NCBI GenBank assembly: GCA_019115345.1
Contig: DXDV01000322.1
Span: 1 to 6,261 of the forward strand
Direction: 5' to 3'
DNA: 6,261 nt
From: Candidatus Intestinimonas stercorigallinarum
Lineage (GTDB): Bacteria; Bacillota; Clostridia; Oscillospirales; Oscillospiraceae
Shown here one piece after another: positions 5,481 to 6,261 of the stretch (its first letter is position 1; every line of letters starts with the position of its first letter). The notes beneath the pieces are model-generated. The model worked only from the letters and a program-made list of their open reading frames with translations. It did no database searches and was not told the origin of the DNA. The position numbers were made by a program, and so were the translations under genes.

Positions 5481-6261
5481 TTACACCACTTGGACGGCCT
5501 CCACGGTGAGCTCACCGTTTTTGCAGTTCACGGTGAGGGTGTCGCCGCTCTCCACCTCGCCGGCGATGATCTTCCGGCTGATGAGGGTCTCCACGGTGTG
5601 CTGGAGGTACCGGCGCAGGGGCCGGGCGCCGTAGATGGGGTCGTAGGCGCTCTCGATGACGTGGTCCTTGGCGGAGGGGGTGAGGACCACGGTGAGCTGC
5701 TTGTCCTCCAGGCGGCGGTTGATGCCGGCCACCATGAGGTCGATGATGTGGGTGACGTTGTCCTTGGTGAGAGGCTTGTAGAAGACGATCTCGTCCAGGC
5801 GGTTGAGGAACTCGGGCCGGAAGGAGCGCTTCAAGAGGTCGTTTACCTGCGCCCGGGCGGTGTCGCTGATCTCGCCGCTGGCGTCGATGCCGTCCAGCAG
5901 GAACTGGGAGCCCAGGTTGGAGGTGAGGATGATGACGGTGTTCTTGAAGTCCACGGTGCGGCCCTGGCTGTCGGTGATGCGGCCGTCGTCCAGCACCTGG
6001 AGGAGGATATTGAAGACGTCGGGGTGGGCCTTCTCCACCTCGTCGAAGAGGATGACGGAGTAGGGCTGGCGGCGGACGGCCTCGGTGAGCTGGCCGCCCT
6101 CCTCATAGCCCACGTAGCCCGGAGGGGCGCCGATGAGCCGGGAGACGGAGAACTTCTCCATGTACTCGGACATGTCGATGCGCACCAGGTTCTTTTCGCT
6201 GTCAAACAGAGCCTCAGCCAAGGTCTTGGCCAGCTCCGTCTTGCCCACGCCGGTGGGGCCC
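5481..6261 (-). CDS. clpB: ClpB disaggregase, C-terminal part (5' end outside window)
   Basis: ClpB is a ring-forming AAA+ ATPase that pulls proteins out of aggregates, working with DnaK, in the cytoplasm. Only the last 259 residues are visible, out of about 860-870 for the family: the second ATPase domain and C-terminal small domain. Counting from the first visible residue: Walker A GPTGVGKT (1-8), pore loop GYVG (48-51), Walker B VILFDE (69-74), sensor 1 Asn115 (LTSN), the arginine finger in FLNRLDE (Arg154), and sensor 2 GARPLRR (211-217). TDSQGRTVDFKNTVI and the ending RRYLQHTVETLISRKI point to ClpB rather than ClpC, ClpA or ClpE. The ORF is open through the window edge at Walker A, so the start, N domain, middle coiled coil and promoter (where HrcA or CtsR control would be seen) cannot be judged. 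A strong intrinsic terminator follows the stop, making this the last gene of its unit. Confidence 0.94.
   Translation of the reverse strand, partial: GPTGVGKTELAKTLAEALFDSEKNLVRIDMSEYMEKFSVSRLIGAPPGYVGYEEGGQLTEAVRRQPYSVILFDEVEKAHPDVFNILLQVLDDGRITDSQGRTVDFKNTVIILTSNLGSQFLLDGIDASGEISDTARAQVNDLLKRSFRPEFLNRLDEIVFYKPLTKDNVTHIIDLMVAGINRRLEDKQLTVVLTPSAKDHVIESAYDPIYGARPLRRYLQHTVETLISRKIIAGEVESGDTLTVNCKNGELTVEAVQVV

Noticed and set aside
5261..5634. Short ORFs on both strands across the clpB-pyruvate carboxylase intergenic region
   Set aside because: They run through the clpB terminator and the promoter, overlap clpB, lack ribosome sites and encode nothing recognisable.

Overview
The window looks like ordinary chromosome from a GC-rich, anaerobic, gut-type Firmicute. 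The family Oscillospiraceae (Flavonifractor/Lawsonibacter-like) is my best guess. This rests on GC-rich codons (mostly G or C in third position) combined with Gram-positive style signals: TATAAT -10 boxes, GGAGG-like ribosome sites, intrinsic terminators with U-tracts, and a single-chain pyruvate carboxylase. The genus is recalled rather than proven.

All four supported genes lie on the minus strand, so transcription runs from high to low coordinates. From right to left: (i) the last 259 codons of the disaggregase ClpB (5481-6261, start outside the window), closed by a strong intrinsic terminator at 5431-5461; (ii) a 324-bp intergenic region with a good promoter (TTGCAA-17-TATAAT) and a leader of about 115 nt holding a terminator-like hairpin; (iii) a full-length pyruvate carboxylase (1704-5135 if the preferred GTG start is right); (iv) a 116-bp gap with an extended -10 promoter and a GC-rich hairpin; (v) a small Dabb-family protein (1291-1587) overlapping by 4 bp (vi) a class I/II PLP aminotransferase (101-1294); (vii) two stacked hairpins at 6-86 that end the unit.

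Functionally, pyruvate carboxylase turns pyruvate and bicarbonate into oxaloacetate. The downstream enzyme is aspartate-aminotransferase-like, and I see no terminator between them. A pyruvate -> oxaloacetate -> aspartate route is therefore plausible but inferred. ClpB is a separate, protein-quality-control unit.

I found no mobile element, CRISPR array, tRNA, rRNA or defence system, and no convincing undescribed system. The points worth checking are regulatory: the pyruvate carboxylase start codon, its leader hairpin, and the likely read-through into the Dabb/aminotransferase pair.
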